Made by a program: the position numbers and the translations under genes. From the NCBI RefSeq assembly GCF_900110255.1, contig NZ_FODD01000003.1, forward strand, positions 296,643-360,642: a DNA stretch of 64,000 bases, given 5' to 3'. Below are positions 25,067 through 33,927 of this stretch, piece after piece. A model generated the notes under the pieces. That model was not told where the DNA came from, did no database searches, and saw only the letters and a program-made list of their open reading frames with translations. This stretch comes from Actinacidiphila rubida. Lineage in GTDB: Bacteria; Actinomycetota; Actinomycetes; Streptomycetales; Streptomycetaceae. Each line of letters begins with the position of its first letter. Positions within the stretch are counted from its first letter, which is position 1.

Positions 25067-26679
25067 GACGCCGGCTCCAGGGCCTGGGCGACCTGGGCGA
25101 CGGTGAGCCAGGGGGCGGGGGCGAGGATCTTGGCGACCTGGGGGGCGAACGCGGGGGAGGACAGCACCACGTCCGTCGCGGGCCCGTCCGCCACCACCTC
25201 GCCGTCGGCGAGGATCACCACGCGGTGGGCGAGGTCGGCGGCCAGTTCCACGTCGTGGGTGGCCAGCACGATGGCGTGACCGGCCGCGGCCAGCTCCCGG
25301 AGGTGCGCCACCAGGCGGGACTTGGCGGCGTAGTCCAGGCCGCGGGTCGGCTCGTCGAGCAGCAGCACCGGCGGCCGCGCGGTCAGCACCACGGCGAGCG
25401 CGAGCGCGAGCCGCTGGCCCTCGGACAGGTCGCGCGGATGCGCCCCGTCCGGGACGCCGGGCAGCACCGCCGCCACGAGCGCGCGGCAGGTGCCGGGTTC
25501 GGCGCCCGCGTCCCGGTCCGCGGCCGCGCACTCCGCGGCGACGGTGTCGGCGTACAGCAGGTCGCGCGGCTCCTGCGGGACCAGGCCCACCCGCCGCACC
25601 AGGTCGGCCGGCCGCGTGCGGTGCGGGACGGCGCCGCCGGCCTCGACCGTGCCGGCGGACGGGGCGTGCAGCCCGACGAGCGTGGACAGCAGGGTGGACT
25701 TCCCGGCGCCGTTGCGGCCCATCAGGGCGACCGTCTCGCCGGCCCGCACGGTCAGGTCCACGCCGCGCAGCACCTCCGCGCGGCCCCGCCGCACCGCCAG
25801 CCGCTCGGTGCGGACCAGGGGTTCGGGCCCGGGCGCGGCGGCCGGGGCCGCCGGCGGCGCGCAGGCCGCCAGCCGGTCGCGCAGGGCGCCCGCGCGGCGT
25901 CGCGCGTCGCGCACCGAGAGCGGCAGCGGCGACCAGCCGGCGAGGCGTCCAAGGCCGACGACGGGCGGGTGCACCGGCGAGACCGCCATCATCTCGGCGG
26001 GCGTGCCGACGACCGGGGGCACACCCGGTGCGGGCAGCAGCACGACCTGGTCGGCGTACTGCACCACCCGCTCCAGGCGGTGTTCGGCCATCAGGACGGT
26101 GGTGCCGAGGTCGTGCACCAGGCGCTGCAGCACCGCCAGCACCTCCTCGGCGGCGCCGGGGTCCAGCGCGGACGTCGGCTCGTCGAGCACCAGCACCCGC
26201 GGGTGGACGGTGAGCACCGAGCCGATCGCGACCCGCTGCTGCTGCCCGCCGGACAGCGAGGCGATGGGCCGGTCGCGCAGCTCGGCCAGGCCCAGCAGAT
26301 CCAGGGTCTCCTCCACCCGGCGCCGCATGGTGTCCGGGGCGACGCCCAACGACTCCATGCCGTAGGCGAGTTCGTCCTCGACGGTGTCCGTGACGAAGTG
26401 GGACAGCGGGTCCTGGCCCACCGTCCCGACGACGTCGGCGAGTTCACGCGGGCGGTGGGTGCGGGTGTCGCGGCCCGCGACGGTGACCCGGCCGTGCAGC
26501 AGTCCGCCGGTGAAGTGCGGGACGAGCCCGGACACCGCGCCGAGCAGCGTGGACTTGCCGACCCCGGACGGGCCGACGACCAGGCACAACTCGCCCTCGG
26601 GGATGTCGAGCCCGACGCCGCTGAGCGCGGGCTCCGCGGCGCCCTCGTAGGTCACCGTGACGTCGTCGAAGCGGATCAC
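25063..26679 (-). CDS. ECF transporter ATPase, two fused ABC domains (A-A')
   Basis: 538 residues from the GTG at 26679 with AAGGAGG eight bases upstream. N-terminal ABC: Walker A GPSGVGKST near 36-44, Q-loop VGQDPLSHF, signature LSGGQQQR near 139, Walker B VLVLDEPTSALD, H-loop MAEHRLE. C-terminal ABC: Walker A GRNGAGKST near 319, signature LSEGQRLAL near 420, Walker B VLLLDEPTRGLD, H-loop ATHDVEL. The tandem fusion replaces separate EcfA and EcfA' genes. GTGA overlaps with both neighbours indicate tight translational coupling. Confidence 0.95.
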   Translation of the reverse strand: MIRFDDVTVTYEGAAEPALSGVGLDIPEGELCLVVGPSGVGKSTLLGAVSGLVPHFTGGLLHGRVTVAGRDTRTHRPRELADVVGTVGQDPLSHFVTDTVEDELAYGMESLGVAPDTMRRRVEETLDLLGLAELRDRPIASLSGGQQQRVAIGSVLTVHPRVLVLDEPTSALDPGAAEEVLAVLQRLVHDLGTTVLMAEHRLERVVQYADQVVLLPAPGVPPVVGTPAEMMAVSPVHPPVVGLGRLAGWSPLPLSVRDARRRAGALRDRLAACAPPAAPAAAPGPEPLVRTERLAVRRGRAEVLRGVDLTVRAGETVALMGRNGAGKSTLLSTLVGLHAPSAGTVEAGGAVPHRTRPADLVRRVGLVPQEPRDLLYADTVAAECAAADRDAGAEPGTCRALVAAVLPGVPDGAHPRDLSEGQRLALALAVVLTARPPVLLLDEPTRGLDYAAKSRLVAHLRELAAAGHAIVLATHDVELAADLAHRVVILADGEVVADGPATDVVLSSPAFAPQVAKILAPAPWLTVAQVAQALEPAS

Positions 26680-28118
26680 CGTGCGGCCTCCTTCGCGGGT
26701 CCGGCGGCCGCGGCCGGGGCGGGCGCCGGTGCCGGGGCGACGAACGCCGGGAGCAGGCCGAGGAGCAGGCCGGCGGCCGGCAGCAGCGGAAGGGCGGGGG
26801 CGGTCAGCGGGTAGGCCGGCGGGTCGAGCGCGGCCGGGTCGTAACCGGTGGCGGCGATCATCAGCGCGGCGACGGCCGCGCCCGATCCGGCGACCAGCCA
26901 GGCGCGGACGCCCCAGCGGTCCGGGCGGTAGCGGGTGCGCACCGAGCGGCGCCCGCCGAGCCGCAGCCCCGCGACCGCGGCGCCGAGACCGATCAGCAGC
27001 ACGGGCAGGCCGTAGCGGCCGCCACTCGCGGACAGCAGCGCGTAGGTGCCGGCGCACACGCCGAGCAGGCCGCCGAGGGTGAGGGCGGCGGTGGCGCGCC
27101 GGACACCGGCGGGCACCTGTGCGGTGCGGCCGTAGCCGCGGGAGTCCATCGCCGCCGCCAGCGCCACCGAGCGCTCCAATGCGCCTTCCAGCACCGGCAG
27201 TCCGACCTGCAGCAGGGCCCGCACGCCGCGGTCCTCGCGGCCCCTGAGCCGGCGGGCGGCGCGCAACCGGGCCACGTCCGCGACGAGATGAGGTGCGAAC
27301 GTCATCGCGACGACGACGGCGACGCCCGCCTCGTACAGCGCGCCGGGCAGCGACTTGAGCAGGCGCGCGGGGTTGGCAAGGGCGTTGGCCGCACCGACGC
27401 AGACCAGCAGCGTCGCCAGCTTCATCCCGTCGCGCAGCGCGAACACCACGCCCTCCGCGGTGACCCGGCCGCCGACGCGGACGCCCTGCGCCCAGTGCGG
27501 CAGCGGCACTTCGGGCAGCGTCACCAGCACGTGCGTGCCGGGGATCGGCGAGCCGAGCAGCACCGCGAACACGAGGCGGATGACCAGCACGACCAGTCCG
27601 AGCCGCAGGAACGCGCCGTACGAGCGGGCCCACGGCGCGTCGGTGCGGCGCGCCGCCACCACGTAGCCGGCGACGGCCACGACGAGGGCGAGCAGCAGGA
27701 CGTTCGTGGTCCGCGAGGCCGCGGTGGCCATCCCGAGCGCCCACACCCACCACGCCCCGGCGTGCAGCGCGTTCGCCCGCCCGGCCCGCGGCGCCCGCAG
27801 CCTCCCGCGAAGCGGCTGCCGCCGCGGCGCCTCCTCTTGTGCGGCGGAATCCCGGGCGGCGCCCTGCGGGCGGGCCCGGACGACGTTCGGGTCGTGCGCG
27901 CCCCGGTCCACGGAGCCGCGCGGCCCCGCGACGGCGTCCCGCGGACGGGGCCGCGAGAGCGCGGAGTCGGGGGTGCCCGTGCCCTCGGCCTCGACGGCGT
28001 GCCCCGGGAGGGGATCCGGCGCGGCAGGATCCGGCGTCGCGCCGGAGGTCACGGCGCGGGAGTCGGCGTCCTCGTCCGTCCGGGGGTGGGTGCCGGGGGC
28101 GGCGGGGTCCGGGGTCAT
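26676..28118 (-). CDS. ECF transporter T component (CbiQ/EcfT-like permease)
   Basis: 480 residues from the ATG overlapping the upstream stop (ATGA). An unusually long, charged N-terminal extension of about 115 residues is followed by membrane helices (WVWALGMATAASRTTNVLLLALVVAVAGYVV and others). The CbiQ signature in the cytoplasmic loop is present as ALERSVALAAAMDSRGYGR (the AxxxRG motif) with RLRAARRLRG before it. The C-terminal part adds several more helices than a minimal EcfT. It scaffolds the S component and transmits ATPase movement. Confidence 0.92.
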   Translation of the reverse strand: MTPDPAAPGTHPRTDEDADSRAVTSGATPDPAAPDPLPGHAVEAEGTGTPDSALSRPRPRDAVAGPRGSVDRGAHDPNVVRARPQGAARDSAAQEEAPRRQPLRGRLRAPRAGRANALHAGAWWVWALGMATAASRTTNVLLLALVVAVAGYVVAARRTDAPWARSYGAFLRLGLVVLVIRLVFAVLLGSPIPGTHVLVTLPEVPLPHWAQGVRVGGRVTAEGVVFALRDGMKLATLLVCVGAANALANPARLLKSLPGALYEAGVAVVVAMTFAPHLVADVARLRAARRLRGREDRGVRALLQVGLPVLEGALERSVALAAAMDSRGYGRTAQVPAGVRRATAALTLGGLLGVCAGTYALLSASGGRYGLPVLLIGLGAAVAGLRLGGRRSVRTRYRPDRWGVRAWLVAGSGAAVAALMIAATGYDPAALDPPAYPLTAPALPLLPAAGLLLGLLPAFVAPAPAPAPAAAAGPAKEAAR

Positions 28119-28786
28119 GGCTGCGGGGAGCGGGGGTGGCGGCGCCGGCGGGTCTGCCAGACGGCGGCGCCGGCGAGGGCGGCGACCGCGGCGGCGCCCG
28201 CGTACAGGCCGACGGAGGGGCCGCCGTCGTGGTGCGGGGCGGCGGAGGACGCGGCGGGGGCCGGGCCCGAGGCCACGGCCTCGCCGCAACCGGCGCGCGG
28301 ATAGCCGGAGATGGCGCAGAGGATGCCGGCGGAGTCGTACCGCAGGGGCCGGGCCACGGCGGCGAGCGCGTCGGCGGACGACGCGTCGGAAGGGACGCGG
28401 GCGCAGGCCGTGCGGGGAGCCGGCGGGGTCTCGCCGCCGGACGCGTCGGCGGGGGTGCCCGGGTCCATGACCAGGGCCACCCGCTTGCTGCCCTTCACGG
28501 CCGGCGTGCCCGCGCAGATCGTCGCGAAGTCGGCCGCGCCACGCGGCTGCACGGCCTTGGCGGCCGCGTCGCGGCTGACCGCGAAGCGCCAGCCCTCGAC
28601 GGTGCCGTCGGCAGGCACGTGCATGGCGGGACCGGTCTGCGCGTACGTCCACGCGCCGCCGGAGCGCAGCCAGTACGACCAGTAGCGGTACCCGGTGGCC
28701 TGCGCGGGCGCCGCCGCGGCGAGCAGCACGGCCACCGCGGCGGCCAGCGCCGCCGCGGTCGCCGCGACCGTGCCCGGCCGCCGCAT
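28115..28786 (-). CDS. SCO2322-family secreted, membrane-anchored protein
   Basis: 223 residues. Signal peptide (RRPGTVAATAAALAAAVAVLLAAAAPAQA), then a small conserved domain YRYWSYWLRSGGAWTYAQTGPAMHVPADGTVEGWRFAVS with several aromatic residues and Cys pairs (ATICAGTP, TACARVP, ILCAISG, AGCGEAV). A Pro/Ala/His linker and a C-terminal membrane helix with an RRRRHPRS tail follow. It starts at an ATG overlapping the previous TGA (TGATG) and sits between the prenyltransferase-fold protein and EcfT, so it probably belongs to the surface capture part of the ECF system. Function unproven. Confidence 0.8.
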   Translation of the reverse strand: MRRPGTVAATAAALAAAVAVLLAAAAPAQATGYRYWSYWLRSGGAWTYAQTGPAMHVPADGTVEGWRFAVSRDAAAKAVQPRGAADFATICAGTPAVKGSKRVALVMDPGTPADASGGETPPAPRTACARVPSDASSADALAAVARPLRYDSAGILCAISGYPRAGCGEAVASGPAPAASSAAPHHDGGPSVGLYAGAAAVAALAGAAVWQTRRRRHPRSPQP

Positions 28787-30030
28787 CAGACCTGCCGCCG
28801 CTTGCGGGTGCTGAGCAGGATGCCGAAGCCGACGCTGGCCACGAAGATCACGGCGACGATGAGCCAGGTGCCCACGCTTCCGCTGCCGCCGTCCTTCTTC
28901 TTGTGCTCGGGCGACGCCGACGGCGAGGGGGTGGCCGACGCCGAGGCGGCGGCGGGCGCGGGACCGAGGTTGGTCAGCTGCGTGACCAGGTCGGCGCCGC
29001 CCGCGTGGCGCGGGTCGCCGCCGGTGGCGTGCGCGGCGAGGACCAGCTGCGCGAGGGCGGCCGGGTTGCCGTGCGCCCAGGCGCCGGCGTTGGCCGCCAG
29101 CCACGCGTACGCCGCCTTCGCCGCGGTCTGCTGGCCGCCGGCCGCGAGGGCCACGACCGCGTCGGCGGTGGTGCCGTAGTCGGGGGTGGGCTTGTCGGCG
29201 CCGGGGGTGACCGCGGTCAAGTGCTGACCACCCGCGCTGAGTTGACCGGCCAGCCAGGCCGCGCCGGCCAGGCCGGACGCCTTCGGGGCCAGCGAGGCGT
29301 ACGGGTCCGCCGAGCCCGTGCAGCCGGGCGCGGTGGAGGCGGAGTCCGCGGCCTGCGGCGCCACGACGAAGCCCGCGCCCTGCGACGCGCGCACCGCGTC
29401 GGTCGTCGCCTTGGCGTTGACGGCCTTCTTGCCGTTCATCGGATACGTGAACGCGCCCCGGTCCGCGGGCTTCCCGGCGCAGCCGGACTGGAAGCCGCGC
29501 AGCGCGTCGTACGGGGTCCGGCCGCTGCCCGCGCGCACGCTCTCCGGCGCGGTGCCGGTCGCGGCGAACGCGCCGAGGACGACGGCCGTGGAGTCCGGGT
29601 CGGACGCGGCGCCGGGGTTGTACGACCAGCCGCCGTCGGCGTTCTGCACGGTCTTCAGCCACGCGGTGGCCTTGCCGACCTCGGCCTGGTGCCCGCCGAG
29701 CGCGGCCAGCGCCTGGACGGCGATGCCGGTCGCGTTGGTGTCCTCCGCCTTGGGGGCGCACGGGGTCGTGGTGCTCGCCCGGAACGACGGGAAGCCGCCG
29801 TCCGCGCACTGCTGGCCCGTCAGCCAGGAGACCGCGGCCGCGCCCGGGGTGACGCCCTCCGTGTGCAGCGCGAGCAGCGCGTAGGACTGCCGCCACACGC
29901 CGTCGTACGTCGGGTCGCCCGAGCCGTACAGGCCGGCCGGGGGCGCGGCAGCGAGCGCCGCGGGCGCCGTCAGTGCGGTGAGGGCGGTGGCGGCGGCCAG
30001 GACGGTCGCGGCGCGGCGGCGCAGGGGCAT
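28786..30030 (-). CDS. Secreted alpha/alpha-barrel (prenyltransferase-repeat) protein, intrinsic-factor-like, membrane-anchored
   Basis: 414 residues. Signal peptide 1-28. Repeats of the squalene-cyclase/prenyltransferase type: QSYALLALHTEGVTPGAAAVSWLTGQQCADGGFPSF, GIAVQALAALGGHQAEVGKATAWLKTVQNADGGWSYNP, then ALRGFQSGCAG, and TTADAVVALAAGGQQTAAKAAYAWLAANAGAW. No catalytic DxDD is seen. After about residue 355 comes a Ser/Pro linker, one membrane helix (VGTWLIVAVIFVASVGFGILL) and RKRRQV. The same fold builds intrinsic factor and transcobalamin, which bind cobalamin. As the first gene of an ECF operon it is a candidate surface binder for a cobalamin-like ligand (inference). Confidence 0.85.
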   Translation of the reverse strand: MPLRRRAATVLAAATALTALTAPAALAAAPPAGLYGSGDPTYDGVWRQSYALLALHTEGVTPGAAAVSWLTGQQCADGGFPSFRASTTTPCAPKAEDTNATGIAVQALAALGGHQAEVGKATAWLKTVQNADGGWSYNPGAASDPDSTAVVLGAFAATGTAPESVRAGSGRTPYDALRGFQSGCAGKPADRGAFTYPMNGKKAVNAKATTDAVRASQGAGFVVAPQAADSASTAPGCTGSADPYASLAPKASGLAGAAWLAGQLSAGGQHLTAVTPGADKPTPDYGTTADAVVALAAGGQQTAAKAAYAWLAANAGAWAHGNPAALAQLVLAAHATGGDPRHAGGADLVTQLTNLGPAPAAASASATPSPSASPEHKKKDGGSGSVGTWLIVAVIFVASVGFGILLSTRKRRQV

Positions 30031-30061
30031 GAGGGTGGGGGCCTTTCCGGGGATGGGGAAG

Positions 30062-30080
30062 GCCTCACCTTAACGTGCGG
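30062..30080 (-). promoter_or_regulatory. Weak iron-box-like half site before the ECF operon
   Basis: On the minus strand TTAAGGTGAGGC resembles one half of the actinomycete DtxR/DmdR iron box TTAGGTTAGGC. The second half is poor. It is about 35-50 bp upstream of the first operon gene. Confidence 0.2.
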
Positions 30081-30093
30081 GCCGCCGCGCCCA

Positions 30094-30297
30094 TCAGGGG
30101 CGGGGCGCCCTGGGACCGCCCGAGCCGACCTTGATGACCTGCAGGAAGCGGGCCAGGTCCTTGCGGGTTGTCGTCAATATCACGGTCGGGTCGTCACTTT
30201 CCCGCAGCAGGACCGCGCCCCCGCTTGTGGTCAGCTCGACGCACTCGCCCTGCTCCTGCGAGTACGTGGACTTCTGCCAAATCAGGGGCGCGGTCAT
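30094..30297 (-). CDS. DUF397-domain protein
   Basis: 67 residues: IWQKSTYSQEQGECVELTTSGGAVLLRESDDP ... is the diagnostic DUF397 layout (W-x-KSxYS, then a Cys-Val-Glu strand, then RDS/RESDDP). The pair XRE regulator plus DUF397 is one of the commonest regulatory modules of Streptomyces (BldB/AbaA/WhiJ-like) and affects development or secondary metabolism. It follows the XRE gene by 12 bp on the same strand. Confidence 0.95.
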   Translation of the reverse strand: MTAPLIWQKSTYSQEQGECVELTTSGGAVLLRESDDPTVILTTTRKDLARFLQVIKVGSGGPRAPRP

Positions 30298-30309
30298 GGC
30301 CAGTGCCTT

Positions 30310-31164
30310 TCAGAGGTCTCGGGAGATGCTGTGGATGAAGTCGCGCGAGCGTGGGCGGTCCAGGGCCACCGCGTCGAGGGTGTCGTAGAGCACGCGGTAG
30401 TTGGCCAGGTGCGGGGCCGCGTGCAGGAAGCTGATCCCGTGCGCGGAGTCGATCTGCACCGTGTCGAGTGCCAGGACGGCGCCGCTGGCGTAGAGCATCG
30501 CGTGCCCGGACCCTATGTGGCCGTCGGCGGCGAACGGGATGACGCGCACGCTGATGTGGGGCAGGTGGCTCAGTTCCTGGATGTGCTCCAGCTGGGCCCG
30601 GGCGACCTTGCCGCCGCCGAACCGCATGCGCAGCGCCGCCTCGTGGACGAGCGCCTCGTACGGCGGCGCGGCGTCGCGGTAGAGCACGCCCGAGCGTTCC
30701 AGGCGGTGCGCGACCCGGGCCTCCAGTTCGTTCTCCGGCAGCGGCGGGATGGCGTAGCCGAAGACGGTCCTGGTGTAGTCCTCGGTCTGGAAGACGCCCG
30801 GGATGTGGGTGATCTGTATCGTCCGCAGGTGGACGGCCTGGTGCTCCAGCTCGGCGACGTCCAGCAGGGCGGCCGGCACCACACCCCGGTACGTCTCCCA
30901 CCAGCCCTTGCGGCCCTGCCCGTTGGCCATCGCGACGAGCGCGTCGATGAGCGCGGTGTCCCCGCACTCGTAGAACGAGGCGAGGCGCCGTAACCGCTCC
31001 TCGCTGACGCCCAGCCGGCCCGCCTCGATGTGGCTCACCTTCGCCGGGTCGGTGCCGAGCAGCCGCGCGGTGTCACGGGCGGTGATACCGGCGGCCTCCC
31101 GCATTTTCCGCAGCTCCGCACCGAGGCGCTCCTGGCGGGCGGTTGCGGTGCTTCTGAGCGGCAT
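30310..31164 (-). CDS. XRE-family regulator with DUF5753 (Scr1/WhiJ-like)
   Basis: 284 residues from the ATG at 31164, with AAGGG six bases upstream (the frame extends to 31245). The helix-turn-helix is at about 13-70: LGAELRKMREAAGITARDTARLLGTDPAKVSHIEAGRLGVSEE. The rest is DUF5753: WWETYRGVVPAALLDVAELEHQAVHLRTIQITHIPGVFQTEDYTR ... LHAAPHLANYRVLYDTLDAVALD. It probably acts as the DNA-binding partner of the downstream DUF397 protein. An inverted repeat upstream (31270-31297) may be its operator. Confidence 0.94.
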   Translation of the reverse strand: MPLRSTATARQERLGAELRKMREAAGITARDTARLLGTDPAKVSHIEAGRLGVSEERLRRLASFYECGDTALIDALVAMANGQGRKGWWETYRGVVPAALLDVAELEHQAVHLRTIQITHIPGVFQTEDYTRTVFGYAIPPLPENELEARVAHRLERSGVLYRDAAPPYEALVHEAALRMRFGGGKVARAQLEHIQELSHLPHISVRVIPFAADGHIGSGHAMLYASGAVLALDTVQIDSAHGISFLHAAPHLANYRVLYDTLDAVALDRPRSRDFIHSISRDL

Positions 31165-31601
31165 GGTGTCCCTTCTTGATGCTGTTCCGAGTGTGCCGTT
31201 CCGCATCCACGGGGTCCAGATCGTTTCTGGAAATTTCGGAGACAAGGTTGCAGTGGTGCACTATTGCCCCATAACGGATTCCCGCTCGTGCGTTATGACA
31301 CAGTCAACTCCCTTGCACAGTAAGGGTGTTGGCCGGGTCCACCTGGTTCCGGCGCACGGCGTGCGAGGTGGGGCGCACGGAGGCGCATGAGCGCTGCCGT
31401 GAAGGATGGTGCGGCCGAATGTGATCACTTGGCGCGCGGGGCCGGCGCTCCGGGCGGGGGTGTGCCGCGCTCCGGACGGCGCTCGAGCGGCCCTCCAGGC
31501 ACTCCGGAGCGGGGCTCCGGACGCGCCTCGCCGGCCCGGGGCGGCCTCGACCGGTTGCACGCTCGGTGTCGGTCGGTGTCGGTCGGTGCGCCGGCCGGGC
31601 G
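31165..31601. other. 437-bp intergenic region with A/T-rich promoter segment
   Basis: No convincing gene. 31188-31320 is markedly A/T-richer than average and should hold the promoter of the minus-strand XRE gene. Inverted repeat CATAACG / CGTTATG at 31270-31276 and 31291-31297 (14-nt spacer) is a possible operator. The plus-strand frames here have shadow composition. Confidence 0.5.
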
Positions 31602-32216
31602 TCAGGCGGGCGTCGGCTGGTCGAGCAGCCGGCACGCCGTGCGGATGTCCTCGGTGACCTGGTCGACGGTCGCCCGTCCCGACAGCCAGGTGACCAGCGC
31701 CGCGTGCCAGGTGTGCTCGATGACCCGGACCGCCGACGTGCGCCCGGCGCCTGCGGTCCCGCCGGCCGCGTCGGGCCCCATCGCGTCGAGGATGATCGTG
31801 GTCGTCAGCCGCGAGACCGCGTCGACCTGGCCGCTCACCGAGCGGTCGGCGAAGATCATCGCGCGGACCATGGCGTCGGCCAGCAGGGGTTCGCGCTGCA
31901 GTGCCCGGTAGGCCCGCAGGAGCGTCTCCGCCACCCGCTCCGAGGGCGCGGTCGCGGCGGGCGGGCGCTTGCGCAGCGCCGCGTGCAACTGCTGGAGCTG
32001 GTCGTCCATGGTGGCCACCAGCAGGTGGATCTTGGACGGGAAGTAGCGGTACAGGGTGCCCAGCGCCACCCCCGAGGACTCGGCGACCTCGCGCATCTGC
32101 ACGGCGTCGAAGCCGCCGCCGCAGGCCAGCCGGGTGCTGGCGTCCAGGATGCCCCGCCGCCTGGCCTCCTGCCGCTCGGTCAGCGGAAGAGGGGACGGCC
32201 GGGGGTCGGTGCTCAT
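31602..32216 (-). CDS. TetR-family regulator, KstR-like
   Basis: 204 residues from the ATG at 32216. The N-terminal DNA-binding domain LTERQEARRRGILDASTRLACGGGFDAVQMREVAESSGVALGTLYRYFPSKIHLLVATM is of the KstR type (sterol and lipid catabolism regulators), including the GTLYRYFPSK recognition helix. The C-terminal half is helical and would bind a lipid- or CoA-thioester ligand. It is divergent from the GT4/methyltransferase/prenyltransferase-fold operon, and a palindrome of the KstR operator form lies between them. Confidence 0.85.
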   Translation of the reverse strand: MSTDPRPSPLPLTERQEARRRGILDASTRLACGGGFDAVQMREVAESSGVALGTLYRYFPSKIHLLVATMDDQLQQLHAALRKRPPAATAPSERVAETLLRAYRALQREPLLADAMVRAMIFADRSVSGQVDAVSRLTTTIILDAMGPDAAGGTAGAGRTSAVRVIEHTWHAALVTWLSGRATVDQVTEDIRTACRLLDQPTPA

Positions 32217-32406
32217 GTGTCCCATCGCGTGCCGTCCGTCCACCGTTCCTCGCCGTCCACCGGGTGTGCGTGCCGCGGCCGGCCGCCGCGCGCCCCCGGG
32301 CCCGTCCTGCGTGCATGATGGCAGGCGGGTGCCGTGGTGCGAATCACCCGGGACGCGAGGTCCGGGAGGGGTGCGTGCGGGTAGATTCGCGTTCTGTACC
32401 CTCAAG

Positions 32407-32424
32407 TCTGAAACTTGTTCTAGA
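32407..32424. promoter_or_regulatory. KstR-type operator palindrome
   Basis: TCTGAAACTTGTTCTAGA has dyad symmetry TCTnnAACwwGTTnnAGA, the form TnnAACnnGTTnnA known for mycobacterial KstR. It lies 52 bp before the GT4 start and 190 bp before the divergent TetR start, so it could control both. Confidence 0.65.
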
Positions 32425-32475
32425 TTAGCGCGACCGGTTACGCTCCGGCTCAATCGCAGGGAGAAGGGGGCCGGA

Positions 32476-33927
32476 GTGACGCCTCAGGCCAGGCCGCTAC
32501 GGATCGCGCTGCTCAGTTACAAGGGCAACCCCTTCTGCGGCGGCCAGGGCGTCTACGTCCGGCACCTGTCCCGTGAACTGGCCGCGCTCGGCCACAGCGT
32601 CGAGGTGATCGGCGCGCAGCCGTACCCCGTGCTGGACTCCCTCGGCGAGGGCGTCACCCTCACCGAACTGCCGAGCCTGGACCTGTACCGGCAGCCCGAC
32701 CCCTTCCGCACGCCGCGCCGCGAGGAGTTCCGCGACTGGGTCGACGCGCTGGAGGTCGGCACGATGTGGACCGGCGGGTTCCCCGAGCCGCTCACGTTCA
32801 GCCTGCGGGCCCGGCGCCATCTGGCGGCCCGCCGCAGTGACTTCGACGTCGTCCACGACAACCAGACCCTCGGCTACGGCCTGCTGGGCCTGGGCCTGCC
32901 GCTGGTCACCACCATCCACCATCCGATCACCGTGGACCGCCGGCTGGAGCTCGCGGCCGCGCAGGACTGGCGCCGGCGGCTGTCCGTCCGCCGCTGGTAC
33001 GCGTTCACCCGCATGCAGAAGCGGGTCGCGCGGCGGCTGCCGTCCGTCCTCACCGTCTCCGGCTCCTCCAAGGCCGAGATCGCCGAGGACCTCGGAGTGC
33101 GGCCCGGGCGCATCCACACCGTGCCCATCGGCGCCGACACCCGGCTGTTCTCGCCCGACGCCTCGGTGCCCGAGGTGCCCGGACGCATCGTCACCACCTC
33201 CAGCGCCGACGTCCCGCTCAAGGGCCTGGTGTTCCTCGTCGAGGCGCTGGCCAAGGTCCGGACCCAGCACCCGGCCGCGCACCTGGTGGTCGTCGGCAAG
33301 CGGCCGGAGAGCGGGCCGGTGGCCGAGGCGATCGAGGACTTCGGACTCGCGGACGCCGTCGACTTCGTCAAGGGCATCAGCGACGCGGAACTCGTCGACC
33401 TGATCCGCAGCGCCGAAGTGGCCTGCGTGCCCTCGCTGTACGAGGGCTTCTCGCTGCCCGCCGCCGAGGCGATGGCCACCGGCACGGCGCTGGTGGCCAC
33501 CACCGGCGGGGCCGTCCCCGAGGTCGCCGGCCCCGACGGCGAGACCTGCCTGGCCGTGCCGCCCGGCGACGCGGGCGCGCTCGCCGCCGCCCTGGACCGC
33601 GCCCTCGCCGACCCCGGCCTGCGCCGCCGGCTCGGCGCCGCGGGCCGCACCCGCGTCCTGGACCGCTTCACCTGGACCCGCGCCGCCGTCGCGACCGCCG
33701 ACCTGTACCGCGAGGCGATCGCCGCGCAGGGCGCCGTGACGGGCGGCCTCGGCACCGGCACCAGCGCCGGGCCCGGGGAGCCGCGGGTCCGCCCGGCCCC
33801 CCGGCCGCTCGCCGCCGCCGCGGCGGCCGCCGCCTTCGACACCACCCGCACGTCCCGCCCCGACGCGACCGCGCACGGGGCCGCCCAGATCGTCAACGCA
33901 CCCGGCACGGAGAGCCGTTCATGCTGA
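32476..33927 (+). CDS. GT4-family glycosyltransferase
   Basis: 483 residues from a GTG with GAAGGGGGCCGGA upstream. N-terminal Rossmann half: RIALLSYKGNPFCGGQGVYVRHLSRELAALGHSVEV. C-terminal half carries the E-x7-E retaining-transferase motif in ACVPSLYEGFSLPAAEAMATGTALVAT and the acceptor region DRFTWTRAAVATADLYREA. The last 60 residues are Ala/Pro-rich. It is a GT-B enzyme acting in the cytoplasm, probably on a lipid or isoprenoid acceptor given the neighbours. Overlaps the methyltransferase start by seven bases. Confidence 0.93.
   Translation: MTPQARPLRIALLSYKGNPFCGGQGVYVRHLSRELAALGHSVEVIGAQPYPVLDSLGEGVTLTELPSLDLYRQPDPFRTPRREEFRDWVDALEVGTMWTGGFPEPLTFSLRARRHLAARRSDFDVVHDNQTLGYGLLGLGLPLVTTIHHPITVDRRLELAAAQDWRRRLSVRRWYAFTRMQKRVARRLPSVLTVSGSSKAEIAEDLGVRPGRIHTVPIGADTRLFSPDASVPEVPGRIVTTSSADVPLKGLVFLVEALAKVRTQHPAAHLVVVGKRPESGPVAEAIEDFGLADAVDFVKGISDAELVDLIRSAEVACVPSLYEGFSLPAAEAMATGTALVATTGGAVPEVAGPDGETCLAVPPGDAGALAAALDRALADPGLRRRLGAAGRTRVLDRFTWTRAAVATADLYREAIAAQGAVTGGLGTGTSAGPGEPRVRPAPRPLAAAAAAAAFDTTRTSRPDATAHGAAQIVNAPGTESRSC

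Noticed and set aside
30031..30093. Possible cobalamin riboswitch before the ECF operon
   Set aside because: The gap is only 63 bp, too short for a B12 riboswitch, and no B12-box is visible.
31387..31911. 174-codon plus-strand frame opposite the TetR gene
   Set aside because: No ribosome binding site or family features; its second half is the reverse of the KstR-like gene.
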